Source of the DNA: Solen grandis
Lineage: Eukaryota > Mollusca > Bivalvia > Adapedonta > Solenidae
Direction of reading: 5' to 3'
Assembly: GCA_021229015.1 (NCBI GenBank)
Contig: CM037782.1
Span: 39,952,316 to 40,016,315 of the forward strand
Length of the DNA: 64,000 bases
The number at the start of each line of letters is the position of its first letter. The first letter of the stretch is position 1. The notes under the pieces are model-generated. The model made no database searches. It had not been told where the DNA came from and saw only the letters and a program-made list of their open reading frames with translations. This document shows, in pieces, positions 23,236 through 36,195 of this stretch. Made by a program: the position numbers and the translations under genes.

Positions 23236-24169
23236 TGCTTTTCTGGGCTATTACTTTATCATGGATGGAAGGATTTTTCAAATAATTTAGCACAAATGTC
23301 AAGCTCAGTGAGACAGAGTGTCATGCACAAGAACCAGATTCGTAGCTCAAAGGTCAAGGTCACACTTAAAAGTCAAATGTAAAAAAATGGTCTAAAACAG
23401 CTTATCCGGACCATTACCCTTTCATAATTGGGGGGTATCCTCAAATAACTTGACACAAATATTAAACTAAGTGAAATGTTGTGTCGTGCACAAGAACCAG
23501 AATCGTAGTTCAAAGTTCAAGGTCATACTTTGAGGTCAAAGGTCAAAAATGGGTTCATTTTTGCATGCCCGTGCTGTTACTTCCCCATGGATTGAGGGAT
23601 TATCAAATAATATGACACAAATGTCAAGCTAAGTGAGACAGTGTGTCATGCACAATGTTCAAGTTATACATAGAGGTCAAAGGTCATGGAGTTGGATTTG
23701 CTTGTCCAGGTTGTAACTTAGAGCATCTTCAAACAGCTGGGCAGTTATGTTAACCTCAATGAAGCGTAGTGTTGTGCAGAAGAGTTTGGACCCTAGCTCA
23801 AAGGTCTAGGTCACACTATGAGGTCAAAGGTTGTGGAGTTGGATTTGCTTTTCTGGGCTGTAACTTAGACATGGATCACAGGGTTTTCAAATAAACTTGC
23901 AGTTATGTTTTCCTCAATTGGACAGATTTTCATGTACAAGAATTGTGAAGATCAGAAGTGTTAAGCACAAGAGTTGGGTCCATAGTTTCAAGGTCAAGGT
24001 CATTCTTAGAAGTAAAGGATTCTGAAATGATTTGGCAGTAAGTTTTGCCTCAATGAGATGATGTATCACACAAAAGAGTTGGGTCCCTAGCTCCATGGTC
24101 AAGGTCACATTAGAGGTGAAAGGGGCACCATAGGCTGCAAGCTCGTCATGTTGCCCTTGGGCATCTAGT
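23236..24169 (+). mobile_element. Family C cores with 3' end
   Basis: Tandem cores of about 150 bp (GGGCTGTAACTT, CAAATAATTTGACACAAATG, CAAAGGTCAAGGTCACAC). The end is a TGCCC/GGGCA hairpin (24152-24163) followed by TCTAGTT, a Helitron-like CTAG-T terminus. The 5' end is absent because an A element abuts it. Confidence 0.65.
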
Positions 24170-24370
24170 TCTTCACTTAGAATCTTGGTTTAGTTTTCCA
24201 TACCACCACACTTTCTCACAAGGTATTGTTTTGAAACTTGGAATACTTGTATATGACCATCACCCCAACTTGTAACCAAGAGGAGATAACTCTGTCATGG
24301 ATTTTGACCAAATTATGCCCCTTTTTTGCCAAAGAATCTCGGTTAAAGTTTTTGTATGACATTTTTAAGT
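24170..24370 (+). repeat. G/B-type core fragment
   Basis: One unit of the G array type (ACTTAGAATCTTGG, GTATATGACCATCACC, AACTCTGTCATGGATTTTG) directly after the family C end. Confidence 0.5.
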
Positions 24371-24379
24371 CTTTCAAAA

Positions 24380-25680
24380 GAAGTTTGGAGACTTATTGTT
24401 ATTACTCCGCTTCTTCTTTCTTCCCCAGGCAACTTTGTACGGGCCATATTTTGGAGGCTGCTTGACTTATCTTTACAAAACTTCACACACTTATAGTCCT
24501 CATTGAGTAATGGTACCTTCCTGAATTTTGTAAATGGGGGTCCCTTGGGGTCAGGCTCCACCCCCTCAAAGATGGATTTTTGCATAAAAAATGTATCTGA
24601 GTTAAATATTTCCAATTTCAACCCTGATTCATATACTGTCGGCACTCGTTATCTCCAATTTCATGGGACCAAAAATAAGACTTCCAGATGTCCAAAATTT
24701 GACCAATCCGAAATGAGGTATTTTCAGCTTGTGAACAAGAAGTCTTACCTGTATCATCCTATTGATATGCTGTCGACATCTTAATGAAGATGACTCATTT
24801 TTGTATATTAGTAAATAATAATCCATTAGTAACATATTCTTCCTTATTTATTCAACCGCTTCTTTCAATAAATACAGAAAGGTAAACAAAGTAAATAAAT
24901 AGGTTCGAAAACATGTGAACCATTCTACAAATAAAGAGCATTTATATACATATACATGCACAATATTCAAAGCACTGTGCACAATGCTAGATTGCTCAGC
25001 GTTCATAGATGGATAGTAGGTTCTAGAGACATTGTGAATTATGACCTGGGTTTATTCAACGATGGTATTTAAAGCAAATCTGGCTATTTTTGAGCAAAGA
25101 CTGCCAAGCACAACGGCTTGTGTTCGGCCAGTTAATTACCATGCAAATATTTCATCAAAACATAATTTGGTAATTAATGAAAGCCTAAAATCATGGTTTG
25201 TCGTACAGATAGCCCCCTGCCAAGCTAGTGTCACCAGTTGACTGATAGGTGTGAAAAATATCTGCAGGCTAATTAGCATTGGTGGAATTTGTGATAAACA
25301 AACAGATACACATTGTACTATAGGGTGAGAGTCCAAATTTTCACTTTGAGATAGAAGTAATTTGAAAAAAAAAATTTTGAGAAACACGAAATTAATGTAT
25401 ATAGACAAAGAAGGGAAGAATCTGGACAAAGTCAATTAATTTGACATAGCCAAAATTTTAATATACTGAATTGGAGATAATGAGTACCAACTGTATTTTT
25501 TTTGTTCCTAACTTTGGTGTCCCTGAGGTCACCCAGGGATCAGGCCCCACCCTCTCAATACCTAAACCAAATTTTCCTCATGATGAGACAGATTGAATGG
25601 TACTACTTTGGTGTCCCCCCGAGGTCACCCAGGGGTCAGGCCCCACCCCATCAGTTTTACTTCTGACCTTTACTTAAAAA
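24380..25680 (+). repeat. Family H element interrupted by a pogo-like element
   Basis: The start (ACTTATTGTTATTACTCCG, CAACTTTGTACGGGCCATA) matches the H copy at 52793. H cores with GGTCAGGCTCCACCCC are interrupted at 24634 and resume after 25495 with CACCCAGGGATCAGGCCCC. Confidence 0.6.
24636..25493. mobile_element. pogo/Tigger-like TA element, about 858 bp
   Basis: The right end read inward is CAGTTGGTACTCATTATCTC. The left end is CTGTCGGCACTCGTTATCTC, an inverted match with a changed second base. TA lies on both flanks. CAGTTGGTACTC-type ends are typical of Tigger. No transposase is recognised inside. Confidence 0.7.
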
Positions 25681-26957
25681 ACAAAAGGGCCAAGATGGCC
25701 CTGTGTCGCTCACCTGAGTTAGATTGCTGTGTTAGGCATGATTACAACAAATGTGGCATCTAAAGTGTTTGCAATGTTTTTCTAAGTAACCTAGATTTTT
25801 ATCCTACCTTAATTTGCACTCATCTGGGATTTCATGCAGTCGTCATTCTTATCAAAGTTAATGAAGACTGGGACAAAAATGTACCATTTAGAGTGTTCAA
25901 AAGTTTTTTTTTTTAATTTTGCCCTGGTGGCCTACTTTTTGACCCCATGTGACCCAATTTTGAACTCATCTGAGATTTGATGTATACAAACATTCAGACC
26001 AAGTTACATGAAGATTAGGCTAAAAATGTGGCTTCTAGAGTGGTCATAAGGTTTTACTAAGATTTACCAAGGTGCCCTCCTTTTTGACCCATGTGAACCA
26101 TTTTCGAACTCATCCGAGATTTCATGTAGACAAGTATCCTGACCAATTTTCATGAAGATTGGGCCAAAACAGCGGCCTCTAGTGCCTTCACAAGGGTTTT
26201 CAAAGATTTGACCATATTACCTAGTTTTTGACCCAACATAACCCATTCGACATATCATAAAGACAAACATCCTTACCAAATTTCATGAAGATTGGGCCAA
26301 AAATGTGACCATAAGCGTGTTCAAAAGGTTTTTCTAAGATTTGAGCTGATGACCTAGTTTTTGACCCCATGTGACCCAATTTCGAACTCATCCAAGATAT
26401 CATGTTGACAAACATCCTAACCAAATTATATGAAGATTTGGCTAACACTTTGGCCTCTAGAGTGTTCACAAGGTTTTTCTAAGATTTGACCTGGTGACCT
26501 AGTTTTTCACCCAACATGACCCAACTTCAAACTCATCCAAGATATCATGTAGACAAACTGTAGCCTCTAGAGTGTTCACAAGTTTTTTTTAAAGATTTTA
26601 CCTGGTTACCTTGTTTTTGACCCAACATGACCCCAATTTCAAACTCATCCAAGATATCAAGTAGACTAACATCCTTACCCATCCTTACCAAATTTTATGA
26701 AGATTAGGCTAAATCTATGGCCTCTCGAGTGTTCACAAGGTTTTATTTAAGTTTTCTAAGATTTGACCTAGTGACCTAGTTTTTGACCCCACATTACCAA
26801 ATTTTGAACTCATCCGAGATATCATGTAGACAAATATCCTGACCAATTTTCATGAAGACTTGGCCAAAACTGTGGCCTCTAGAGTGTTCACAAGCAATTA
26901 TTGATGACGGACAAAAGGCGATCACAAAAGCTTATGCACAAGTGCTTAGGTGAGTTA
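25681..26957 (-). mobile_element. Family A element, A3 cores
   Basis: Minus-strand element: its 3' end at 25681 reads ACAAAAGGGCCAAGATGGCC on the plus strand and its degenerate 5' end is near 26957. Six or seven A3 cores of about 150 bp (GATTGGGCCAAAAC, TTTCTAAGATTTGACC, GACCCCATGTGACCC). Moderately diverged. Confidence 0.7.
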
Positions 26958-28943
26958 ATCAAAGCACTGAAGGCACTGAAGTTGTGTGTGTCTCAAATGA
27001 AAGGGTGCAAGTCGATCACCAATAATTCATTTTGATAAACAAAAGAAATGCGGCATTTTCTGTTCTCTCAGCGCTTTCAGAGCTTTGATTTGTATTCTTG
27101 CAGTACCTTATCTACAAGAGATTCTATTTATTGATTGAAGTAATTCTGTAAATTTTCTGCACAGGTCAGAGGTTACAAACTCATTTCGGATAGTAGATAT
27201 ACAGGCATAGAAAAATAAGTCCTATAAGGTTTTCATGTCACAGGCGATTTTTGTAGTATTTATTTTGACACAGCATTGATTTTTCATCATTTTTACTTAA
27301 TTCTAGTATACTTATGTTGTAGAGATATATACAATTGTTTGATCATATTTACACTTTTGAGAGGTATTCAGTTTTAAATCTAGGAGAACCTGGGTTGAAA
27401 ACATAGTACTATAGTTGGTGTGGCTGACTGATGTCACACACAACTAAAAACATTGAGATCCCCACCCATAAACCATGTATACTCTTGTTCCTCATTATCA
27501 GATGAATTGAATGGTACTGTATGATTGTCTAAGGAGAAACTTCGTAAACTTTTTACTTGCTCACTTTTTCAATGAACCCTTTGAGATATTGACTTTGGAA
27601 TACATGTTTATGTATACTTTTTGATAATACAGCGATTCTTATTTTGCATTTTACTGCAGTATTTTTCTATTTTGACAAGCATTATAATAGTCAAGCGCTC
27701 TTTCTTATGGACAGCTCTTGTTTAAGTAATAATCCAGAGATGCATGTTAAAAGAATAATGAAGGGGAAGTAATTCAACCATAGTTTTTGTAAAATACACT
27801 TCTTTTGTATACCCTGTATCAATATTTATAATATAGAGTAATGCACCAATTATCGACACTTCAAGCAATGTTATATGGTGTCAATAACAGGAATGTGCAT
27901 TACAGAAACCAGTTACATGGAAACCAGTTACATGTATATATCTTAAACATTTTCTAGTTGCCTCTTTGTAGACTGGTCTTAAAATATTAATAGTAATTAT
28001 TGTGTACCAATTGAGGTTTACGTATGCAATAATTGACTCTTTCAGCAATTTTTGGTACCTTGAAACTTTTTAAAAAGATATACATTAATAATGAGGTGAC
28101 ATATATATAAATCAAGAAGACCATGAGATGTTTATGTACTAGAAAATGTCCTGCAGAATCACGGGAATGTTATTTACTGTAGGACTTCATCTGAATACAG
28201 TAGATATGAATTATATCCAGAACATAAATCCAAAACTATTAAAGGTATTGATTTGAAACTTAAACTATATAGTGAGTAGCAGAAGCGTAATGATTAAGAA
28301 ACAAAACTTTTGGGTTCTTTTTTATTATTATCTCCCGTTCTTTTTTTAATGATTTTTTTTTGTCTTGAGCATTACTCCATTACTATATGGAATAAAGTCT
28401 ATATATATGACATACTTACTCTACTTATTAATTGCTTTCAATTGACATCAATTACTTGAAATGTGACCTGCTCAGATGGGCCATCTAGTGTTTTTCTAAC
28501 ACACTTTGTTTTGTCACTACAGTAGTCTCGCAATTCCTCAGCGTGGCAATTCATTGAATACTTACTATGACTTGAACTATAAGCTCTGTTCCTTGACTGA
28601 GCCCTTTTTCTCTATGTAAATATAAGGGGGATTCTTCAAACATGCGATATTGGATTCCTTGAGCTCAGTACCTGGTCCTTAGATAGTCTTCAGTGCGATT
28701 CTTCGAAGTTATCAATTCTACCCGTATGTCCTTGGCAACCAAGAGTTGTATAGTGGCCGGGTAAATATATATGATGTTTCATCAATCAAGAATAAATAAG
28801 TTTGGGTGTTGTGTGTACAACAAAATGCCATATCGGAGTATTTTCCTTTCCTAAAACTTTGCTGACTTGTTGAATTCTGAAATTAAGCCCCAAGTACAAA
28901 ATGATACATGAAGGTGAATATATCTTCCAAACACAGATCACAA
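26958..28943. other. No gene seen; H and B/G 3' fragments and AT-rich DNA
   Basis: Contains an H 3' fragment (about 27410-27560, TGTATGATTGTCTAAGGAG) and a B/G-type 3' end (about 27560-27722) ending GACAGCTCTTGT. A family F-like fragment lies near 28330-28400. No exon is supported in the rest. Confidence 0.4.
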
Positions 28944-29968
28944 ACAAGAGGGCCAAGATGGCCCTGTGTCGCTCACCTGATTAAGATGGCTGTGTTAGGC
29001 AAAATGACAAAAAATCTGGCATCTAAGTGTTTTTCTAACATTTGACTAAGTGACCTACATTTTGATCCTACCTGAACTTGCACTCAACTTGGAATTCATG
29101 CAGTCATCATTCATATCAAGTGAAATGAAGACTGGGAAAAAAATGTAGGCCTCTAGTGTGTTCACAAGATTTTTCTAAAATTTGCCCTGTGACCTACATT
29201 TTTGACCCTATGTTGCCCAGTTTTGAATTCATCCGAGATTTGATGTAAACAAACATTCTGACCAAGTTACATTAAGGTTAGTCTAAAACTGTAATCTCTA
29301 AAGTGTTCACAAGGTTTTTCTAAGATTTGACCTAGTGACCTAGTTTTTGACCCAACATGACCCAATTTCAAACTCATCCGACATAGCATAAAGACAAACA
29401 TTCTAGCAAAGTTTCATGATGATTGAGCCAAAGATGTGGCCTCAAGCATGTTCACAAGATTTTTCTAAGATTTGACCTGAAGACCTAGTTTTTGACCCCA
29501 CATGACCCATTTTCATCCAATATATCATTTAGACAAACATCCTGACCAAATCTTTTGAAGATTTGGCTAAAACTGTGGCCTCTAGAGAGTTCACAAGGTT
29601 TTTCTTAGATTTGACCTGGTGACCTATTTTTTGACCCCACATGACCCAATTTCCAACTCATCCGAGATATCATGTAGACAAACATCCTGACCAAGTTTCA
29701 TGAAGATTGGGCCAAAACTGTGGCCTCAAGAGTGTTCACATGGTTTTTCTAAGATTTGACCTGGTGACCTAGTTTTTGACCCCACATGACCCAATTTCGA
29801 ACTCATCCGAGATATCATGTAGACAAACATCCTGACCAAGTTTCATGAAGATTGGGCCAAAACTGTGGACTCTAGAGTGTTCACAAGCTATTGTTGACGA
29901 CGGACGACGCACAACGGACAAAAGGCGATCACAAAAGCTCACCCGAGCACAAGTGCTCAGGTAAGCTA
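28944..29968 (-). mobile_element. Family A element, A3 cores, well preserved
   Basis: On the plus strand it runs from ACAAGAGGGCCAAGATGGCC to the 5' hairpin CACCCGAGCACAAGTGCTC...GTAAGCTA, preceded by GACGACGGACGACGC. It has five or six A3 cores, the last two nearly identical (29686 and 29846, 160 bases apart). Confidence 0.8.
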
Positions 29969-30179
29969 AAAATGGAGATAGACATTAAAGCTAAATATAT
30001 TGTACTGTAATAAAAAAGAAATATTTTTGTTTTGTAAAGGTAAGAGATTAATTTTCATTTCTTTACAGATATCTTTACTCTTTTCTGTACTGAGACTATA
30101 ACATTCGACAGTAGGTTAGAAAGCCACAAAACATACAGGATATCCCTAAGTGTGGAGAATAGTTTTCATACATACCAAC

Positions 30180-30472
30180 ACATTCGGACCTGTAGCATTC
30201 ATCTGACCAACTGAAGACAACCTTGGTCTTCTATATGACATTAACCTTATACAGACCAGCGCCACTGTTGTTATAAAACAAATTATCACACTCTCCACTG
30301 GCTCTGGTGATGGCATATGTAGTCTTATTTTGGGAGGAAATGGGAGAACCCAGAGAAACCCCACGTGTCATGATGGGCAATCACTGTACCCTCCTATGTA
30401 CATGACAAGGAATTGAACCCAAGACGCATTGGTGAGAAGCAAGACATGTAACCACTAAGCAATAAAGGCACC
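30180..30472 (-). mobile_element. tRNA-derived SINE
   Basis: Minus-strand head: TTGCTTAGTGGTTACATG (A box), then GGGTTCAATTCC (B box). The body follows with GGTTTCTCTGGGTTCTCCC and TTTCCTCCC. The 3' boundary is approximate. Pol III promoter boxes are visible; current activity is unknown. Confidence 0.65.
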
Positions 30473-30726
30473 ATGAATAAATCTAATTGGTACAATGTAA
30501 CCATAGTTTGTCTTTGATATTGTCAACACACTGACCGTTATCATTATCAACTGACCATTTTTATGCCCCCGCCATGAAATGGCGGCGGGCATATAGTGTT
30601 ATACCTGTTTGTGTGTGTGTGTGTGTGCAAGAATTCGTGTCCCAGCTTTAACTTTGGTATTGGTTGTTTCTCTAATAACTTGGCACAAGCGATCCTTAGG
30701 ACAAGACGATGTGTCGCAAACAAGAA

Positions 30727-31327
30727 ACAAGAGGGCCAAGATGGCCCTGTGTCGCTCACCTGATTAAGATGGCTGTGTTAGGCAAAATGACAAAAAATCT
30801 GGCATCTAAAGTGTTTATCTAACATTTGACTAAGTGGCCTACATTTTGATCCTACCTGAATTTGCACTCAACTGGGAATTCATGCAGTCATCATTCATAT
30901 CAAGTGAAATGAAGACTGGGAAAAAAAATGTAGGCCTCTAGTGTGTTCACAAGATTTTTCTAAAATTTGCCCTAGTGACATTTTGACCCCACATGACCCA
31001 ATTTCGAACTCATCTGAGATATCATGTAGACAAACATCCTGACCAAGTGTCATGAAGATTGGGCCAAAACTGTGGCCTCAAGAGTGTACACAATGTTTTT
31101 CCAGAATTTGACCTGGTGACCTAGTTTTTGACCCCACATGACCCAATTTCGAACTCATCCAAGATATCATGTAGACAAAAATCCTGACCAAGTTTCATGA
31201 AGATTGGGCCAAAACTGTGGCCTCTAGAGTGTTCACAAACAATTGTTGACGACGGACGCCTGACGACGCACGACGGACAAAAGGCGATCACAGAAGCTCA
31301 CCCGAGCACAAGTGCTCAGGTGAGCTA
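30727..31327 (-). mobile_element. Family A element, A3 cores, nested in D
   Basis: ACAAGAGGGCCAAGATGGCC to GTGCTCAGGTGAGCTA on the plus strand, 601 bp with about three cores. The first 250 bases are nearly identical to the copy at 28944. It interrupts the D core at GCAAACAAGAA. Confidence 0.8.
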
Positions 31328-32055
31328 AAAAGTTACTAGCTGAAAGGTCACAGAACTCAGATAACCATAAAATCTTGTCCCAGCTTTAACTTTGGTCATG
31401 ATTGGTTGTTTTTCAAATAATTTGGCACAAGTGATCCTTAGGACAAGACAATGTGTTGCGAACAAGAACCAGGTTGTTAGTTTGAAGGTCAAGGTCACAG
31501 CACTCAGTTGACCTTTAAATCTTGTCCCAGCTGTAACTTTGGTCTTGACTGGTTGTTTTTCAAATAATATGGCACAAGCGATCCTTAGGACAAGACAATG
31601 TGTCATGAACAAGAACCAGGTCACTAGCTTGAAGGTCAATGTCACAGCACTCAGTTGACCTTAAATTTTGTCCCAGCTGTAACTTTGTTATGTATGGTGG
31701 TGTTTTGAAATAACTTGGCACAAGTGATCCTTAGGACAAGATGATGTGTTGCAAATAAGAACCAGGTTGTTAGCTTGAAGGTCAAGGTCACAGCACTTGG
31801 TTGACCTTAAAATGGTGTCTCAGGTTTAATTTTGTTGTGAATAGTTGTGTCTTGAAATAACTTGGCACAAGTGATCCTTAGGACAAGATGATGTGTTGCA
31901 AATTAGAACCAGGTTGCTAGCTTAAAATTGTGTTCCGGCTTAAATTTGAAATAACTTGGCTTAAACAAGAACCAAGTTGCTAACTTCAAGGTCAAGCTCA
32001 CAGCAGTTGAGTTTGAAATTTGTGAAAATAGTCCTGTTTAGGCTGCATCTTTTTT

Positions 32056-33079
32056 TATACGCCGCCAGAGGCGGTCGTATATTGGCATCATCTTCTCCGT
32101 CTGTCCGTCCGTACGTCCATATCTTGTGAATGCAACTCCTCCTACATTTCTGAATGAATCTTTTCAAAACTTGGTCAATGTCATTACTATAATGGGTAGA
32201 TGTGCATGAAGTGGTGATTTTCCGGTCCATTGATTTTTACAAGATTTGTGTCCCTTGAAACTTAGTCTCTGTAGCTGATTGATATTGCAGCCTTGTGAAC
32301 GCAACTCCTCCTACATTTCTGAATGAATCTTTTCAAAACTTGGTCAATGTCATTACTATAATGGGTAGATGTGCATGAAGCGGTGATTTTCCGGTCCATT
32401 GATTTTTACAAGATTTGTGTCCCTTGAAACTTAGTCCCTGTATCTGATTGATATTGCAGCCTTGTGAACACAACTCCTCCTACATTTCTGAAAGAATCTT
32501 TTCAAAACTTGGTCAATGTCATTACTATAATGGGTAGATGTGCATGAAGAGGCAATTTTCCGGTCCATTGATTTTTACAAGATTTGTGTCCCTTGAAACT
32601 TAGTCTCTGTATCTGAATGATATTGCATCCTTGTGAACGCAACTCCTCCTACATTTCTGAATGAATCTTTTCAAAACTTGGGCAATGTCATTACTATACT
32701 GGGTAGATATGCACAAAGCAGGGATTTTGATGTTCATCAATATTTGCAATAGTTATGCCTTTCTAAACATGGTCTCTTGAAAACACAACTCAAGTTTCTA
32801 AACAGGTAAAAGTGCATAAAGCAGGGATTTTCTAGTACAATGATTTTTGCAAGAGTTATGCGGAGAAAGAAAAAAGGATTCATATTGATACTGCTATTTG
32901 ACCTATTGTCATATTGGAAGCATTTTTAGGGTTCTATCTCTGATCAGCTAAATTAATTGGTCTTACAGACTTCATTATGAGCTTATGCTTACAGAAATGT
33001 TAAAAGCAATAATTAAAAGACCCCTCTCGTTCTTTATATTTTGTGGCGGCATATATTATGGCATCACTGGCACTCTTGT
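32056..33079 (+). mobile_element. Family E element nested in D
   Basis: Begins TATACGCCGCC and GGCGGTCGTATA (hairpin), then CTGTCCGTCCGTACGTCC. Four cores of about 172 bp follow (GCAACTCCTCCTACATTTC, CCGGTCCATTG), the first three almost identical. Ends CACTCTTGT. A clear 3' hairpin is not seen in this family. Confidence 0.7.
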
Positions 33080-33329
33080 TTGTGTATTGTCATGTTTTTA
33101 AATAACTTGGCACAAGGGATTCTTAGGATATAACGGCGAGTTGCAAAACAAGTACCAGAATGCTAGCTTGAAGGTTAAAGTCACATCACTTGGTTTAGGT
33201 CAGGGTCACAGCACTCATTTGATCTTAAAATCATCCTTTATATTTCCAATTTTTCATCATATTCACTGACAAAAATATCTAATAAACAAAATGGTGGGGA
33301 CATACGCGTCCAATGGACACATTTCTAGT

Positions 33330-33817
33330 ATACTATATAATTTATATATAGAGTAGAAAGTCCCAAATTTTGTATTAAGAAACCTTTGCAAACCAGACAA
33401 TTAAGCTGGTCTAAATTGATTTATTTCATGGAAGTAGTAGGGGGTACCTTCATATATCTTCTACTTTAGTGTTTAATTTTTGTATAATTTTTACTTAGCC
33501 TTGTAATAAAAGTATTATGAAATACTATAACGCTTGTGGTAAAAAAATATTTCCACAGAAACATTACTCCTGCTATTCAGCATGCACAAGTTAATTTCAT
33601 TATTGTTTAACGTAAGGTATAATATATGTATTCAAACATTGGTTGCAAACTGTCATTAGCTGTTAGCTCTGCAAAGATTTCCTGTAAATTATAAAATTGC
33701 AACATTCTCTGCAGAATATGCAAACAACATCAACATTCATGCATGTGACACTAACACCATGACATCCATTTTGAAGGAGGTGATTAAGTTATGGTAAAAC
33801 CCTGCCGTAAACCAATA
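33330..33817. other. Intergenic, no feature recognised
   Basis: AT-rich sequence between the D and B elements without exon or repeat signals. Confidence 0.4.
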
Positions 33818-35085
33818 ACAAGAGCTGTCAGAGGACAGCACGCTCGACTATTCAAAATGCTTGTTGGTAAATCAAATGAAATCTATTTAAATTCTTGCCC
33901 TTCATAGTAATAGTAAAAAATGATATACCTTGATAGTTTGATACCCCTTAATATATTTATGATGTCTAAAATCAATCCCATGCCTAGTTACTGAGACATA
34001 AGCATAATAACACTTTCCATGCAAAACTTTTACCAAAAATCCAAGATAGAAAAGGGCCATAATTTGCATAAAATTCAGTCCAAAAGCTATCCTCCTGTTT
34101 TCTTATGCCCTTGAAGACACACCTTAACTTTCTAGTCAATTCCACAAGCAATTTCTTAGATATAAGCTGCATAGTAGCTTGAATGCAAAAATTTAACCAT
34201 AATTCTAAGTTAAAAGGGGGTCATAATTTTTAATTTATTCCATCAAGTGTTATCTTCCTTTGTAGTATGATACCCCTAAACACATTAAAGATATTTTAAA
34301 TCAATTCCATGCCTGGATACTGAGATATAAGCATAAATTACTTGCATGCAAAACTTTAACCAAAATTTCTAAGTTAAAAAGGGCAATAATTTGTAATTTT
34401 CCTTAAGAGTTATCTACCATGAATGTATGATACCCCTAAATGTATTAAAGATGTCTCAAATCAATCCCATACCTGGATACTGAGATATTAGCATAAAAGT
34501 ACCTTGCATACAAAACTTTAACCAAAATTTCTAAGTTAAAAAAGGGGCATAATTGTAAAATTCATCAAATATCTACCATGAAAATGATACCCCTTAACTA
34601 TTAAAGATGTTTCAAATCAATCCCATGCCTGGATACTGAGATATTAGCATGAAAGTACCTTGCATGCAAAACTTTAACCAAAATTTCTAAGTTAAAAAGG
34701 GGCAATAATTTGTAACAAATTCTATCAAGAGTTATCTACCATGAAAATATGATACCCCTTAACATATTAAAGATGTTTCAAATCAATCGCATGCTTGATA
34801 CGAGATATAAGCATAGAGTATCTTGCATGCAAAACTTTAACCAAAATTTCTAAGTTAAAAAGGGGCCATAATTTGTAATATATTCCATCAAGAGTTATCT
34901 AACTTGGTTGTCTGATGCCCCTGAACATATTTGTAAACTTTCAAGTCAATACCATAAATGGTTATTGAGATATAAGGTTGATAGTAACTTGCACGCAAAA
35001 CTTTAACCAAAAGCTGCAACGCCAACGCCGACGCCGACGCCAGGGTGACTACAATAGCTCTCATATTCTACGAATAGTAGAGCTA
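33818..35085 (-). mobile_element. Family B element, complete
   Basis: On the plus strand it starts ACAAGAGCTGTCAGAGGACAGC (3' hairpin) and ends with CCGACGCCGACGCC and the 5' hairpin TATTC...GAATAGTAGAGCTA. About six cores of the GCAAAACTTTAACC type. It matches the copy at 21463 along its length in reverse. Confidence 0.8.
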
Positions 35086-35257
35086 AAAAACAAGTCAAAT
35101 AACGCAAAACAAGGTCTTCAGGTGTTACCATAGGCAAGCAAAACTATTTTAGTAACCTTGACCCTACTGACCCGAAAATCAATCCCAATCTTCCCCTTTC
35201 CATAAGGTATCCATCGTCGAAAACCCACGGTATTTTCCGTTATCACTTCTGTATATA

Positions 35258-35589
35258 CCGTGGGATATTTAGCTAGCAAAACTTCGTTTTAATGAATATG
35301 AATCAGCTTCTTGCTGACCAGTGAAATAAAGCATAGTATTTTGAATACTCTTTGTTGAAATTTACAAAAGCAAAAGCTGACTCACTGTTCCCGCATGATA
35401 AACCACAACAATTAAGTGAGGAGCCTGACGTCAGCTCTACATGGTAGAACGAAGCTAACTTTCAAAATCCCACGCCATTTCATAGGTCAAATGATTCCTG
35501 CTGTCGCCTTGCTGTCTCTGCCACGTTCCAATGAAATGCCTAATTAATAATACAGGAGTACCAAGTTTTGCTAACCAAATATCCCACGG
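35258..35589. mobile_element. MITE with CCGTGGGATATTT ends
   Basis: Inverted ends of about 29 bp: CCGTGGGATATTTAGCTAGC on the left and the inverse of CCGTGGGATATTTGGTTAGC on the right. A further CCCACGGTAT/ATACCGTGGG pair (35224-35264) lies at the left boundary. No clear target duplication. Confidence 0.6.
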
Positions 35590-35604
35590 TCGATTAAGAA
35601 CCGA

Positions 35605-35955
35605 TTGGTATTTTACGGAACGGAACGAGACATATTATGCTGTCACTCTCCAATATATTAATGTATAAAAAGCAACATCACTAATGTTAATAAGCTTGCT
35701 GCATTTCGGTCATGTCTTCCATTTCCATCGTTTCTTCCATCCAAATACACAAATAATGTTTAATATATATGTATAATCATATAAAGTGTTATTAATGTAG
35801 GGTTCACATCGTCTAGGTAACATGTTTTTCCGGTTCACATCGTCCATCATCCTCATGCATACAACATACACGATCTTGTATGCTAGAAATGTTCATAAAA
35901 AATGGATAATGACCATTGAATAATTGCTTTTCCGTTACCTTCCATGAAATACCAA
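35605..35955. mobile_element. MITE with GGTATTTTACGGAACGG ends, copy 1
   Basis: The left end ATTGGTATTTTACGGAACGG is mirrored at the right end (TTCCGTTACCTTCC...ATACCAAT) with some changes. It is 351 bp and has no coding potential. Confidence 0.55.
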
Positions 35956-35968
35956 TTCCTCAGAGCGA

Positions 35969-36195
35969 TTGGTATTTTACGGAACGGAACGGAACGAGAA
36001 TGTAGATTACACTTATTATGATATTAAGATTTTAGTTTTACTGTCTGAAAAATTAATTGACAATGTATATAATGTTAAACATCGAAAATCATCTTAAGAT
36101 ATCTTCCAAAATGCATACACACATGTTCTTCAATTTTTTCCTCGTTACCCCTTAAAATGCCCAATCGTTCGTTCCGTTACGTTCTGCAAAATACC
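35969..36195. mobile_element. MITE with GGTATTTTACGGAACGG ends, copy 2
   Basis: It starts 14 bases after copy 1 with the same end, carrying one more GGAAC iteration. It ends GTTCCGTTACGTTCTGC...ATACC at 36195. It is shorter (227 bp), with an interior unlike copy 1. Confidence 0.55.

Larger units (their letters stand above)
30565..33329 (+). mobile_element. Family D element hosting nested A and E copies
   Basis: The 5' hairpin is nearly perfect (TATGCCCCCGCCAT / ATGGCGGCGGGCATA), followed by a GTGTGTGT run. Cores carry CCCAGCTTTAACTTTGG, AACTTGGCACAAG and GTCAAGGTCACAGCAC. The 3' end is a GTCC/GGAC hairpin (33308-33318) and TTCTAGT (CTAG at 33325-33328). A family A copy (30727-31327) and a family E copy (32056-33079) are inserted in it. 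Confidence 0.75.
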
